From: Alphaproteobacteria bacterium
Lineage (GTDB): Bacteria; Pseudomonadota; Alphaproteobacteria; CAAGCB01; CAG-977
DNA: 45,553 nucleotides
NCBI GenBank assembly: GCA_900768845.1
Contig: CAAGEK010000018.1
Span: 1-45,553 of the forward strand
Direction of reading: 5' to 3'
Every line of letters begins with the position of its first letter. The stretch's first letter is position 1. The translations under genes and the position numbers were made by a program. Of this stretch, positions 15,702-23,557 are shown one piece after another. Below the pieces are notes generated by a model. It was not told where the DNA came from and searched no databases. It was given only the letters and a program-made list of their open reading frames with translations.

Positions 15702-17557
15702 CGCGCTTTTACTCCGACAGCAATAAAGATTTTATCAATTGTAGCAAATGAAGCTTGTTTCATTGACGTTGCAAACGTTATTGTTTCCATGCCGCACAAA
15801 TAGGCGGATTGTTGCTGAAGCAAATTTTTACGGATACATTTTTTTCCGGATTTCAGCAATTCCGGAGAAAAAACAATATTTTTACCGTTCATATGCCCGT
15901 TTCTGATGCTGAAATCAAAAACGCCGGTCGCGACACTTTTTCCGTTTTTATTAAAAGCTGAAAAATACACTTCCATCTCCTGTGTTTGGTTCAATTCGCC
16001 GGCAGACAGGGTGTGCATAATCGGGAAACGCATATATTCCGCTTTATCCGACCAGAAAAAATGCATAAAAGGACTCAATCGTAAATAAACGTCTGAATCT
16101 GTTTTTAAACGCGGCAGTCCGCACATTTTTCCCTCAAAACATTCCAGACTCAGAGTATCTTCTTTCGCATCGCCCGACATAAATTCCGACAAAGCCGCTA
16201 TCATCGGAGCGGAGTAATGTTTTTTATACTCCGCTTCATCAATATAAACCGTAACAATAAACTGGCTGTTTTTATCGTTGAAGGAAACGCGGGCTTTAAG
16301 AAATGGAAAGGCGCCGTTCCATTGTATCAAACGCCGCAGTTTTTCTTCAACACCGACGCCGGCCAATGACGGAAACTTCGACGAATAAGACGGAAACAGT
16401 GTAAAAGTATGCGCCTTGTCAAACAGCAATTTCTTTGCCGTTTCCTTTTTCATTTTCAACATCGTCAGCGACAGTTTTTTATTTTCTCCGCCTTTGACGT
16501 TAAATTTCAGCGTCTTTTCTTCAAATCCGTCCTTATAGGTTGTGATTTTATGATCTCCCGGAGAAACAGTATAGTTTTCCAATGGCGTTTTTAATCCGGT
16601 TTTCCGCCCGTCCAGCAAAATATAAGCATCGGATTGAGGAAAAGAATAAACCGATATCTTCGCTTTTTTTTCATATAGGGAAAGGTTGATTTCACGCTCT
16701 TCGTTCTTGTCCAGAGTCACACTTTGAAACGACCGTTCCGTTTCCGGATTCCGGATTTCAAAAACCATTTCTTTTCCTGCGGGTACTTTATAATTTATCA
16801 ACGGTATGTTACCGATTTTTTTATCGTTTAAAAATATCTCCGATTTTTTTTTGTTTGTGCGAAAGGTAATAAATCCGAATGCGTTTTTTAGGTTGACCGG
16901 CAGTGAAACCGTTTTATTCGGAACAATGACAACGGTGTGTTCAAAAGTTTCATATGCCGGATCATCAATGCGGATGACATGGTTTCCCGCGCTTAACTGC
17001 CCGATCAGCTCGACCGGCGTATAGCCGAAAGATCGTCCGTCGATATACAGCGGAGCGCGAATTCCTTTTGTATCAACGATCAGAACTCCTTTTGAACGAT
17101 CTGATCCGACAACGGATTTTTCTGTTTTCTTTCCATTTTTACGCAAAAGCTCCAAGCGTTTTTTTTCTTTTTCGATTTCGGACTTCGGATAAGAAAATAA
17201 AACGTAAGTTTCCCATACTTTACCTTCTTTTCTTGAAAAAGAGTCTTTTCGATTGAAATCAACCAGATTAGCTTCCGATTTTTCGGAAGAAACGGCAGAT
17301 ATTTCCGTCTTATGAATGTTTTGATAAGATTCGAAAGATGCCTCCACCTTCACACCGAATGAGGCCAAAGCCTGCATTTTCGCATCTTCGGAAGCGGCCT
17401 TTAACGCTTCCGACTTTGTTGTTCCTTCTCCCCAGCCGCGGTAATATTTGACTGAAGCCGTATCTGCCGGCAATCGCTTTACCCAGACGGGAACTTCTTG
17501 CGCGCTAAGCGGTGTTATAAAAAAAACACTTAAAACCAAATGTAAAATAAAACGCAT
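15698..17557 (-). CDS. exported LPP20-like and PEGA-repeat protein
   Basis: About 619 residues. Signal peptide MRFILHLVLSVFFITPLSAQ. An N-terminal region (WVKRLPADTASVKYYRGWGE, then SEALKAASEDAKMQALASFG) looks like the LPP20/FlgP-type fold also seen in the upstream lipoprotein. Three or four PEGA units follow: GVLIVDTKGIRAPLYIDGRS; GFITFRTNKKKSEIFLNDKK; KISVYSFPQSDAYILLDGRK. The last 200 residues are unique, with two Cys pairs. GTG at 17569 is an alternative start, but GGAG seven bases before the ATG at 17557 favours the latter. Stop and next start overlap (ATGA). It is probably periplasmic, or anchored through a partner. Confidence 0.75.
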   Translation of the reverse strand: MRFILHLVLSVFFITPLSAQEVPVWVKRLPADTASVKYYRGWGEGTTKSEALKAASEDAKMQALASFGVKVEASFESYQNIHKTEISAVSSEKSEANLVDFNRKDSFSRKEGKVWETYVLFSYPKSEIEKEKKRLELLRKNGKKTEKSVVGSDRSKGVLIVDTKGIRAPLYIDGRSFGYTPVELIGQLSAGNHVIRIDDPAYETFEHTVVIVPNKTVSLPVNLKNAFGFITFRTNKKKSEIFLNDKKIGNIPLINYKVPAGKEMVFEIRNPETERSFQSVTLDKNEEREINLSLYEKKAKISVYSFPQSDAYILLDGRKTGLKTPLENYTVSPGDHKITTYKDGFEEKTLKFNVKGGENKKLSLTMLKMKKETAKKLLFDKAHTFTLFPSYSSKFPSLAGVGVEEKLRRLIQWNGAFPFLKARVSFNDKNSQFIVTVYIDEAEYKKHYSAPMIAALSEFMSGDAKEDTLSLECFEGKMCGLPRLKTDSDVYLRLSPFMHFFWSDKAEYMRFPIMHTLSAGELNQTQEMEVYFSAFNKNGKSVATGVFDFSIRNGHMNGKNIVFSPELLKSGKKCIRKNLLQQQSAYLCGMETITFATSMKQASFATIDKIFIAVGVKAR

Positions 17558-17569
17558 TTTTTTCTCCAC

Positions 17570-17600
17570 AGCGTCGGCGAAAAATGATTCCGCCGACGCT
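17570..17600. other. intercistronic hairpin
   Basis: A perfect ten-pair inverted repeat, AGCGTCGGCG (17570-17579) and CGCCGACGCT (17591-17600), lies between two genes of the envelope operon, just upstream of the Shine-Dalgarno of the PEGA gene. The T tract is on the plus-strand side only, so for the operon it may act as an mRNA stabiliser or attenuator rather than as a terminator. Confidence 0.6.
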
Positions 17601-17610
17601 ATTTTTTTAA

Positions 17611-18156
17611 TTATTCATCTTCTTTCCATTTTTCTTCGGCTTTCTTTTTCACTTCTTCGCTGACGGCCTTGCCTTTGGCTTTGTCTTTAGCCCGTTTTAT
17701 GGCATTGTTATATTCACCGACCGGTATTGTCGCGTACGCGAAAGCTTTGATTCTGACAGCTCCGCTAACATCGGCCGTTTTCTGCCAATATGTTTTTTCC
17801 ACAAATATTCCGTTTGCTTTAAGCTTCACTGTTTCTTGAGCGACTTGTTCAGATTGGACTTTATCCATTCCCAATTCATCACGGGCAAAACTTTCGATTT
17901 CGCTTTGTATTGCTACCGCAAAACCGCGCCTTGCTTCACGCTCGGCCAATTTTACAACAGCAGAAGATAAGGCCTCTCCGTCCGCTTCAGCCGTGCCGAC
18001 CAGAAATACGAATTTTTCATTTTTTCCACCTGTTTGCATTATCCAGTCGGGAGCGGAAGAATATCCGGGCATTTGTGAAATAATGACTTCGGTAGGTGTC
18101 GCACAAGCTGTTAAAATGCCGCATAACACAGCAATTATAAACAGATGTTTTTTCAT
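17611..18156 (-). CDS. LPP20-family lipoprotein
   Basis: 181 residues. MKKHLFIIAVLCGILTACAT is a lipoprotein signal with lipobox LTAC. PDWIMQTGG followed by FVFLVGTAEADGEALSSAVV and KLAEREARRGFAVAIQSEIE is the LPP20 signature (Helicobacter LPP20, FlgP). The last 30 residues are a highly charged Lys/Glu helix. AAAGGA lies before the ATG. Members are outer-membrane lipoproteins, some linked to the flagellar basal body, but no flagellar gene is nearby. The neighbouring PEGA protein carries a related domain. Confidence 0.75.
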   Translation of the reverse strand: MKKHLFIIAVLCGILTACATPTEVIISQMPGYSSAPDWIMQTGGKNEKFVFLVGTAEADGEALSSAVVKLAEREARRGFAVAIQSEIESFARDELGMDKVQSEQVAQETVKLKANGIFVEKTYWQKTADVSGAVRIKAFAYATIPVGEYNNAIKRAKDKAKGKAVSEEVKKKAEEKWKEDE

Positions 18157-18230
18157 GTTGTTTTCCTTTCATGTTAAATAATTTATTATTCAATGGCTTC
18201 TTAATATGCGTAAAGTGCACAAAAAGCCGT

Positions 18231-18854
18231 TTACTCCTCATCTTCGGAAAAAGAGTCCAACATTTGATCAAAGGAATCTTTTTTAATTTTGTACAAAGAA
18301 GCTTTTGCTTCCGGCCATTCGGTCTTCAGTTCGTAATTCAGTCTGGCTATCAAATCATACGTCAAAAAAAGCCAAAGCTGTTTTTTCTCGCGCTGCGTTG
18401 CATTTTTAGAAATTCCGGCTGTTTTCCTTATTTCTTTTGGCAATTCCAAAAGTATTCTTCCATCTTTATCCAGAATTTGCAGGACAATATCAAAACAGGC
18501 CTCGTATTCATCTGTATTATTTTTTTCAACAGTTTTGACAATGGAAGCATTTTTAATGAGAAATCGGGCTATTCCGGTTTTGTCCGTCGATGTTTCCAAG
18601 TTGTTTTGCGCCCATTTGTGTATCATTTGTTCTGGCTGAACATACAAAAGATGCTCAACATTCGGTTCGCGCAACCGGGGAGCATATGATGATATGAATT
18701 TGATGTCTTTTATCGGTAAAATTATCGGTTGTGCCTTTAATTCCGTGTAATATTTGTCATATTCGTTGCTTTTTTCGGGAGAGCAAGCTCCCAAAATAAC
18801 CACTCCAAGCATCAAAACGAAAACAAAACTTTTCGCTATTTTAGTTTTTTCCAT
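18231..18854 (-). CDS. conserved alphaproteobacterial lipoprotein
   Basis: 207 residues. The signal KSFVFVLMLGVVILGACSPE has lipobox LGAC. The core (APRLREPNVEHLLYVQPEQM, then IHKWAQNNLE, ARFLIKNASIV and a final IARLNYELKTEWP) resembles a lipoprotein seen across alphaproteobacteria, recalled from memory. I do not know a function. AAAGGAAAAAA precedes the ATG, with the same leader as the next gene, so both probably share the promoter of the operon that runs to 13631. The C-terminus ends in an acidic SFSEDEE. Confidence 0.65.
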   Translation of the reverse strand: MEKTKIAKSFVFVLMLGVVILGACSPEKSNEYDKYYTELKAQPIILPIKDIKFISSYAPRLREPNVEHLLYVQPEQMIHKWAQNNLETSTDKTGIARFLIKNASIVKTVEKNNTDEYEACFDIVLQILDKDGRILLELPKEIRKTAGISKNATQREKKQLWLFLTYDLIARLNYELKTEWPEAKASLYKIKKDSFDQMLDSFSEDEE

Positions 18855-18864
18855 TTTTTTCCTT

Positions 18865-19005
18865 TCATATTGAGGACTTCAGATGCTTATTTTCTAAGTA
18901 TCGAAATGACTCCTTGGCTGCCGATTTTTTGAACAATGGATAAAGCGGAACGTCCTTTTTTGTTTTTCCTATAAGGATCCGTTCAATTTTATGATCTGTC
19001 GCCAT
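18865..19005 (-). CDS. possible 46-residue ORF over an ankyrin relic
   Basis: ATG at 19005 with GGAG about nine bases upstream encodes MATDHKIERILIGKTKKDVP and a further 26 residues, ending LENKHLKSSI. It overlaps, in another frame, a clear ankyrin fragment (18887-18982), so coding here is doubtful. No family is recognised. Confidence 0.25.
   Translation of the reverse strand: MATDHKIERILIGKTKKDVPLYPLFKKSAAKESFRYLENKHLKSSI
18887..18982 (-). pseudogene. ankyrin-repeat relic
   Basis: In the minus frame between a TGA (18983-18985) and a TAA (18887-18889) the sequence reads TDPYRKNKKGRSALSIVQKI and then GSQGVISILRK. That is the last ankyrin repeat of a lost gene, with no start codon. It is evidence that the ankyrin cluster once extended here. 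Confidence 0.6.
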
Positions 19006-19051
19006 GATTTTTCTCCAAAACTTTGCAGTCATGATTTTTTATCACCTCATG

Positions 19052-19068
19052 GCGACAAAACCTGACGT
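19052..19068 (-). repeat. recurrent 17-bp motif, copy 1
   Basis: Minus sense ACGTCAGGTTTTGTCGC, between the PD-(D/E)XK gene and the relic ORF. Other copies: 20387-20403, 23573-23589, 24921-24937, 27276-27292, 28318-28334, 28896-28912 and 28942-28958. Confidence 0.75.
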
Positions 19069-19137
19069 TCAATTCAAGGGGTGTTCAAAAAAAACATTCC
19101 GGTGGCAAGTCCGCCCTGCCACCAGAGAAAAGTTGAG

Positions 19138-20373
19138 TTATTTAAAATCTTTTTTTGATTTAATTTTTTTATAAAAACATCTTAATTTTTCTTTCAGTTC
19201 CTTAATTTTGGCTTCTGAAAAATATCCGGATGTTTTAACAGGTTCCTCAAAAAGAAGAAGTCCTTTGTCCCACCAAGATTTATTGGAAGGTAATTTTTCT
19301 TCTTCAAAAATACGTTTTAACGCAGGGAAATGTATTTTGCTATGTGTATAGGCATCTAATGAAAGTACCATGTTTTCATTATAATTTTGATCCATTTCTC
19401 CGGAAAGTCCTATTTCCATATCGAACTTTTCTTCTTTATGCCAATGGGTTTTCCACAAATCTTTTAGCGATACGCGTCTGCGTCTGAACGATCTTTTTTT
19501 ATCTGAAAAATCTTCCAAAACGATGCTTTCTGCACGATCCAATTCCTGACATCTTGCAAGATAGGATCTATCAAACGCGCTATTATCTTCGGTTTGCCAG
19601 TAAACTGCTGTACAAGTATTTGGATATTTAATTAAAGTTTCCAAATCAATTTCACATTCTTGGAGTTCTTCAATCAGAGTTTGATCATAATTCTTATCAT
19701 CTATGAAATCATAAATATCAGAGTATTTTATATTATTCTGATAAATATCCTGATAGATGGACGAAATATAATAGCGCACATACTCATAGCCAGCTTTATC
19801 TTTTTGTCCTTTTATAGCTTCCCACAATAGAGTTGCTATATCTTTCCATGTCAAAGAAATCCACTCTTTTGGTAAATCATCCTCATCAATTTCTTCTTTT
19901 GTCAGACAAATTTTCATCAAATTATCTGTTTTATTTTTTAAGTCCTTATCATAACGCTTTAATTGGTCTTTACCAAATCCAGCGTTTATTTTGGCTTCAA
20001 TCGCAATCAAAAAATCAGGATTAGCAGTTCCTCTTGTTCTTTTTCCACTAATACGAATATCATAGCGATTATTCTTATCTTGATTCCATAACTCGGCATT
20101 TATATCATACTCTGCCGATTTAGCTTGAAACCGTATTTTCTTGCAAAACGTTACAAAAATATCTTTTCCAAAACCGTGCGTTTCGTTATGATCCAATAAA
20201 TAAGCCAACGCTCTAGTATAAGCCGTTTCTTTACATCCGCTTTCTATCGTTCCGAATAAACTTACAGGGCAATTAACGGGTGTCGGATATTCCTTATCTG
20301 CCTTGATTTTTTCAAATTCATTTATCGCATTTTGCTTGAATTTTTTTAACAAGCTTTCAACATTTTTTGCCAT
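19138..20373 (-). CDS. PD-(D/E)XK nuclease family protein
   Basis: 411 residues, soluble. Near residues 105-140 it carries RYDIRI (Asp105), FLIAIEAKI (Glu126, Lys128) and DQLKRY (Gln137), the D...ExK...Q core of the PDDEXK_4 type of PD-(D/E)XK nucleases, which cleave DNA. The N-terminal GTIESGCKETAYTRALAYLL and HNETHGFG also occur in that family as I recall. The C-terminal half has no known domain. GGAGG precedes the ATG. The gene is AT-rich. With the WYL regulator upstream it may form a two-gene defence unit (inference). Confidence 0.75.
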   Translation of the reverse strand: MAKNVESLLKKFKQNAINEFEKIKADKEYPTPVNCPVSLFGTIESGCKETAYTRALAYLLDHNETHGFGKDIFVTFCKKIRFQAKSAEYDINAELWNQDKNNRYDIRISGKRTRGTANPDFLIAIEAKINAGFGKDQLKRYDKDLKNKTDNLMKICLTKEEIDEDDLPKEWISLTWKDIATLLWEAIKGQKDKAGYEYVRYYISSIYQDIYQNNIKYSDIYDFIDDKNYDQTLIEELQECEIDLETLIKYPNTCTAVYWQTEDNSAFDRSYLARCQELDRAESIVLEDFSDKKRSFRRRRVSLKDLWKTHWHKEEKFDMEIGLSGEMDQNYNENMVLSLDAYTHSKIHFPALKRIFEEEKLPSNKSWWDKGLLLFEEPVKTSGYFSEAKIKELKEKLRCFYKKIKSKKDFK

Positions 20374-20386
20374 TTTGCCTCCACCA

Positions 20387-20403
20387 ACGACAGATTTTGT
20401 CGT
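20387..20403 (+). repeat. recurrent 17-bp motif, copy 2 (inverted)
   Basis: ACGACAGATTTTGTCGT on the plus strand, a near-perfect palindrome, about 15-30 bases upstream of the PD-(D/E)XK start codon. It is oriented opposite to the copies that precede the other minus-strand genes. Confidence 0.6.
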
Positions 20404-20429
20404 TTGTTTGTGTTACATAGAAAAACAAT

Positions 20430-20597
20430 CGGTCGCCGGAGAATTTTTCCCCTTGGCGACCGGGAGTTCACAAACCGCACAAACACGGCATGATGCTTTT
20501 GGCAAAATGCTTGAACATAACATCATCTCCCGGTCATAGGATCGGGAGATTTTGTTTTTGGTCACGATGCGGCATCTCGAACCGCACCGGTTTGTGA
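20430..20597. other. highly structured intergenic region, candidate RNA or operator
   Basis: This is the 303-bp gap between the PD-(D/E)XK and WYL genes. Hairpin 1: CGGTCGCC (20430-20437) with GGCGACCG (20455-20462). A long-range stem, CACAAACCG (20469-20477) with CGGTTTGTG (20588-20596), encloses a third hairpin, ATCTCCCG (20525-20532) with CGGGAGAT (20543-20550), which is followed by a T-rich tract on the plus strand. CCTGA / TCAGG forms another small stem just outside. It could be a small RNA, an mRNA leader of the nuclease gene or a set of WYL operators. Confidence 0.5.
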
Positions 20598-20676
20598 GGG
20601 ATTGTGAAGTCCCAGCCTGATTTGTTATCAGGCAAGAGCAGTATGGCAGATTAAACCTCCATTTACAAATGAAAGT

Positions 20677-21687
20677 TTATCCCCAACGTTTCGCTTCGGC
20701 TTTTCTGACACGTTGCCGAAAATCGGCGGGTTTAACGACTTCGACTTCTTTACCCCAAGTGTATAAATGCCACGCCATTTCCAAAGTTCCGCCCGCGCGG
20801 AATTTCACGGTTAAAGAACCGTCTTCGTTTTCAATCATTTCTTGCAACGGGTGAAAAATAAAATTTTTAGCTTCGGGTGCGGCTTTCACCGAAAACTTCC
20901 ATTCGACGTCATACGGTTCTTCGCGGTACACGCCGAAAGAATCTTTCACATACTCGTTCATATCGAAATCGACACCCTCAAATTCCGTGTCCGTCATTAT
21001 GGCAGAGCGAATGTTCGACAAGAGGAATTGATGAATCTCATCACCGAAATAATCGTCCCAGTGACGAGCCAGCAGGTACTGCGCTCGGTCGCTGTATAAA
21101 ATGCCGTACGGTTCGACCGCGCCTTCGCTGATTTTGCCGCTTCTTTTATTGAAGTATTCGAGATTGAGGACTTTCTTTTCCTGTATTGCCTGACGGATCG
21201 TTTTGACGATTTCGGGGGCGATTTTTGTTCTGATTCCCGGACGGAAGACGTTTCCTTCCGAAAAGTCGAAATTGTTTAATTTTTGCTCTTTATTTCCGAG
21301 AGCCCGAACAATCTGAGCGCGGAGTTTTGTCAGACGATCGCTGTCCGCATCCCTGTTTTGTTGCTTCATCAGATCGGCAAGATTATTCAGAAGCAACAAA
21401 TCTTCGTCATCTATTTCTAAAGATTTAGGAAGCGTTTGTCCGCCGAGAATTGTCCATGTTTTCGTTCCATCCGTCCTTGAACCTTCTTTCAAGCCGTTGG
21501 CATACACGTCATAAAAGCATCCGATTAAGCGATCAGCCGTCCGTTTTGAACATTTCATGATTTGGCAGATTTCGTCTTTTGTCAAAGCCCGACCAAACAT
21601 TCTGATCGCCAAATCCAACACTCTGGTAAAACGAGCATAAGATCCTTGTTCCGCCTTATCTTTTTTGTCTTCTTCCTTTCTCATCAT
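20677..21687 (-). CDS. WYL-domain transcriptional regulator
   Basis: 336 residues. Residues 18-60 (RFTRVLDLAIRMFGRALTKD, then EICQIMKCSKRTADRLIGCF) form an N-terminal helix-turn-helix. The centre (VLNLEYFNKRSGKI, then EPYGILYSDRAQYLLARHW) is a WYL domain, a ligand- or nucleic-acid-sensing SH3-like fold. The C-terminal KVEVVKP-type stretch resembles WCX. AGGAG precedes tandem ATGs at 21687 and 21684. Proteins of this layout (for example BrxR and CapW) repress defence operons, and this one is directly upstream of a nuclease gene with a structured gap between them. Confidence 0.8.
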   Translation of the reverse strand: MMRKEEDKKDKAEQGSYARFTRVLDLAIRMFGRALTKDEICQIMKCSKRTADRLIGCFYDVYANGLKEGSRTDGTKTWTILGGQTLPKSLEIDDEDLLLLNNLADLMKQQNRDADSDRLTKLRAQIVRALGNKEQKLNNFDFSEGNVFRPGIRTKIAPEIVKTIRQAIQEKKVLNLEYFNKRSGKISEGAVEPYGILYSDRAQYLLARHWDDYFGDEIHQFLLSNIRSAIMTDTEFEGVDFDMNEYVKDSFGVYREEPYDVEWKFSVKAAPEAKNFIFHPLQEMIENEDGSLTVKFRAGGTLEMAWHLYTWGKEVEVVKPADFRQRVRKAEAKRWG

Positions 21688-21758
21688 CGGCTCCTTTGTT
21701 TTTCGGCTGGCGAAAGGTTATTGAAGTATATCATATTCAATACCCGTTCAGAGCGCAA

Positions 21759-22649
21759 TCAGGCTTTGTTCATCAGAAAATGAAGCGTTTCCATCTGGTT
21801 GAATATTCTTCCCTCAATCATTTTCGATGGCGGTTGTTTTTGCAATTCTCTGATCTGATCAAGGATAAAATCGAACAAAATTTCATACTTGCCCGTCAAT
21901 TTAGCCCCTTTATCGACCAGATAGAGAAAAATCTCCATTTCTTCACGCAGACAGGCATAACCCAAAGCCGAACAATCGTATTCATCAATTATGTTTACAT
22001 TGCCGCCCAAGTCTTCGATCAGCCAGCGCAAAGCAGGAAAAAAATTATGCTCTGCCGCCAGAGGAATCAGCGCTTCAACCGGATCTCTTGCATCAAAAAC
22101 AACCCCGTGTCTTTGCGCCCATTTCATAAAGCTCAAATTTGCAAAGATACAAGCTCGTGCTAAAGAATTCCCTTCATCGTCACGAACGGATAAATCTGCT
22201 TTTCCGTCTTTAACAAGTGTCAAAAATGACTGCCGGCACCCATGATAGCACGCCGTCATCAATGGAGGCGCCTTCCATAAATCCGTTAGAAAGTCGGCGT
22301 TAATGTTTGCTTTTAGTTTTCTTGAAGCGCGAAGGATCGTTTTGAGAATGTCGGCGCGGTTTATCAAGACGGCGTGATGAAAGGCAATCGCTCTCAATTC
22401 TTGCGGCGACGAGGCAAATCCGCTTTCAATCGCCCGCGCTTCACGGTGGCAAAGGTGCATAAAGAAAGGGGTGTTTATGTAAATATTTACTGTTGCACCG
22501 AAAAAGAACGGTTCAAGCTCAAAAGTCACTCGTTCCAGTTCTTTCCTGACACTTTCGGGAATTTCCATATTGTAATTATTCCAATCGGACAGTATCAAAG
22601 TCGGGTCTCCATGTTTTAACCGGTTATTTTTAGAACGAGTGCGCGTCAT
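21759..22649 (-). CDS. ankyrin-type protein, tandem paralogue A
   Basis: Up to 296 residues with no signal peptide. Degenerate ankyrin repeats run from about residue 85 (SPQELRAIAFHHAVLINRAD, then PPLMTACYHGCRQSFLTLVK and GNVNIIDEYDCSALGYACLR). It is a clear paralogue of the next gene, sharing QELRAIAFHHAVL, the FMKWA-RHGV-FD segment and W-LIE-LGGNVN. No good Shine-Dalgarno precedes the ATG at 22649. The internal ATG at 22568 (MEIPESVRKELERV) aligns better with the paralogue start. The partner is unknown. Confidence 0.7.
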   Translation of the reverse strand: MTRTRSKNNRLKHGDPTLILSDWNNYNMEIPESVRKELERVTFELEPFFFGATVNIYINTPFFMHLCHREARAIESGFASSPQELRAIAFHHAVLINRADILKTILRASRKLKANINADFLTDLWKAPPLMTACYHGCRQSFLTLVKDGKADLSVRDDEGNSLARACIFANLSFMKWAQRHGVVFDARDPVEALIPLAAEHNFFPALRWLIEDLGGNVNIIDEYDCSALGYACLREEMEIFLYLVDKGAKLTGKYEILFDFILDQIRELQKQPPSKMIEGRIFNQMETLHFLMNKA

Positions 22650-22671
22650 AAATTGCCGCGCACCACATCTT

Positions 22672-23523
22672 TTACAGTTTTCTTGCGAAACCTTTCAGTT
22701 TTTGAATTTCGCGGTTGATTGCAAAGTCGATAATATCGGACGGCTGTTGCGCCCGCAGTTCTTTAATCCGTTCAACTATCGGAACAAAAGCGGCTACGGA
22801 TAATTCGGTCGGATATGCGCCCTTATCGATCAGGTACAGAATGTTTTCCCGCACCTCGAACATACAAGCGTAATACATCGCCGTATGACCTTCCGCATCA
22901 GCAACATTCACATTACCGCCCAAGACCTCGATCAGCCATTTCAGGACGGCTTTTGATCCTTCCGCCCCCGCTAAAGGCAGAATCGCGTCAACCGGATTGC
23001 TTAAGTCAAAATCGACACCATGTTTCCTTGCCCATTTCATAAACGCCAAATTATGCGAAAACAGGCTCGCATGCGCCAGACCGCGCCCATGATTATCTTT
23101 GACGGACAAAGAGGCGTCACCTTTTTCAACCAAAGTTAAAAACGAATTTTTGCACTTGTTAAAACACGCCCGCATCAGCGGCGGAACCCCGTATTCAGGA
23201 TCGCAAAAATCAGTGTTGATGTTCGCTTTTGCATTTTTTGCCGCCGCGATAAAGGCTTCAACGATATCGGAATCATCGGTCAGAACGGCGTGATGAAAAG
23301 CGATCGCACGTAATTCTTGCGGCAAAGCGGGAAATCCGCTTTCAATGTCCCACACCATACGGCGGGCGACCCGTTCGCAAAAGTCCGTTTCCGGATAAAC
23401 CTCCAATTCGTTCGGAAAGAACGCCGCAAGCTCATCCAACAGCATTTCGATTTCTTCGACCGCTTCCATCGGCGTGTTCATGTAATCCGCCTGTTCGTCC
23501 GTAAGCGTGTTCATATCAATCAT
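22672..23523 (-). CDS. ankyrin-type protein, tandem paralogue B
   Basis: 283 residues, cytoplasmic. About five ankyrin-like repeats (LPQELRAIAFHHAVLTDDSD; VPPLMRACFNKCKNSFLTLV; GNVNVADAEGHTAMYYACMF) follow an acidic N-terminus. It is a diverged tandem duplicate of 21759-22649, 22 bases apart. GAGGAG precedes the ATG. One recurrent 17-bp motif lies 50 bases upstream, at the end of the SprT-like gene. Confidence 0.75.
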   Translation of the reverse strand: MIDMNTLTDEQADYMNTPMEAVEEIEMLLDELAAFFPNELEVYPETDFCERVARRMVWDIESGFPALPQELRAIAFHHAVLTDDSDIVEAFIAAAKNAKANINTDFCDPEYGVPPLMRACFNKCKNSFLTLVEKGDASLSVKDNHGRGLAHASLFSHNLAFMKWARKHGVDFDLSNPVDAILPLAGAEGSKAVLKWLIEVLGGNVNVADAEGHTAMYYACMFEVRENILYLIDKGAYPTELSVAAFVPIVERIKELRAQQPSDIIDFAINREIQKLKGFARKL

Positions 23524-23557
23524 GGCTTATTCTCCTCTTTGATGTTCAATAAAGGTA

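Noticed and set aside
20430..20597. 6S RNA or a named riboswitch
   Set aside because: No known conserved core could be recognised in the stems, so only a generic structured region is claimed.
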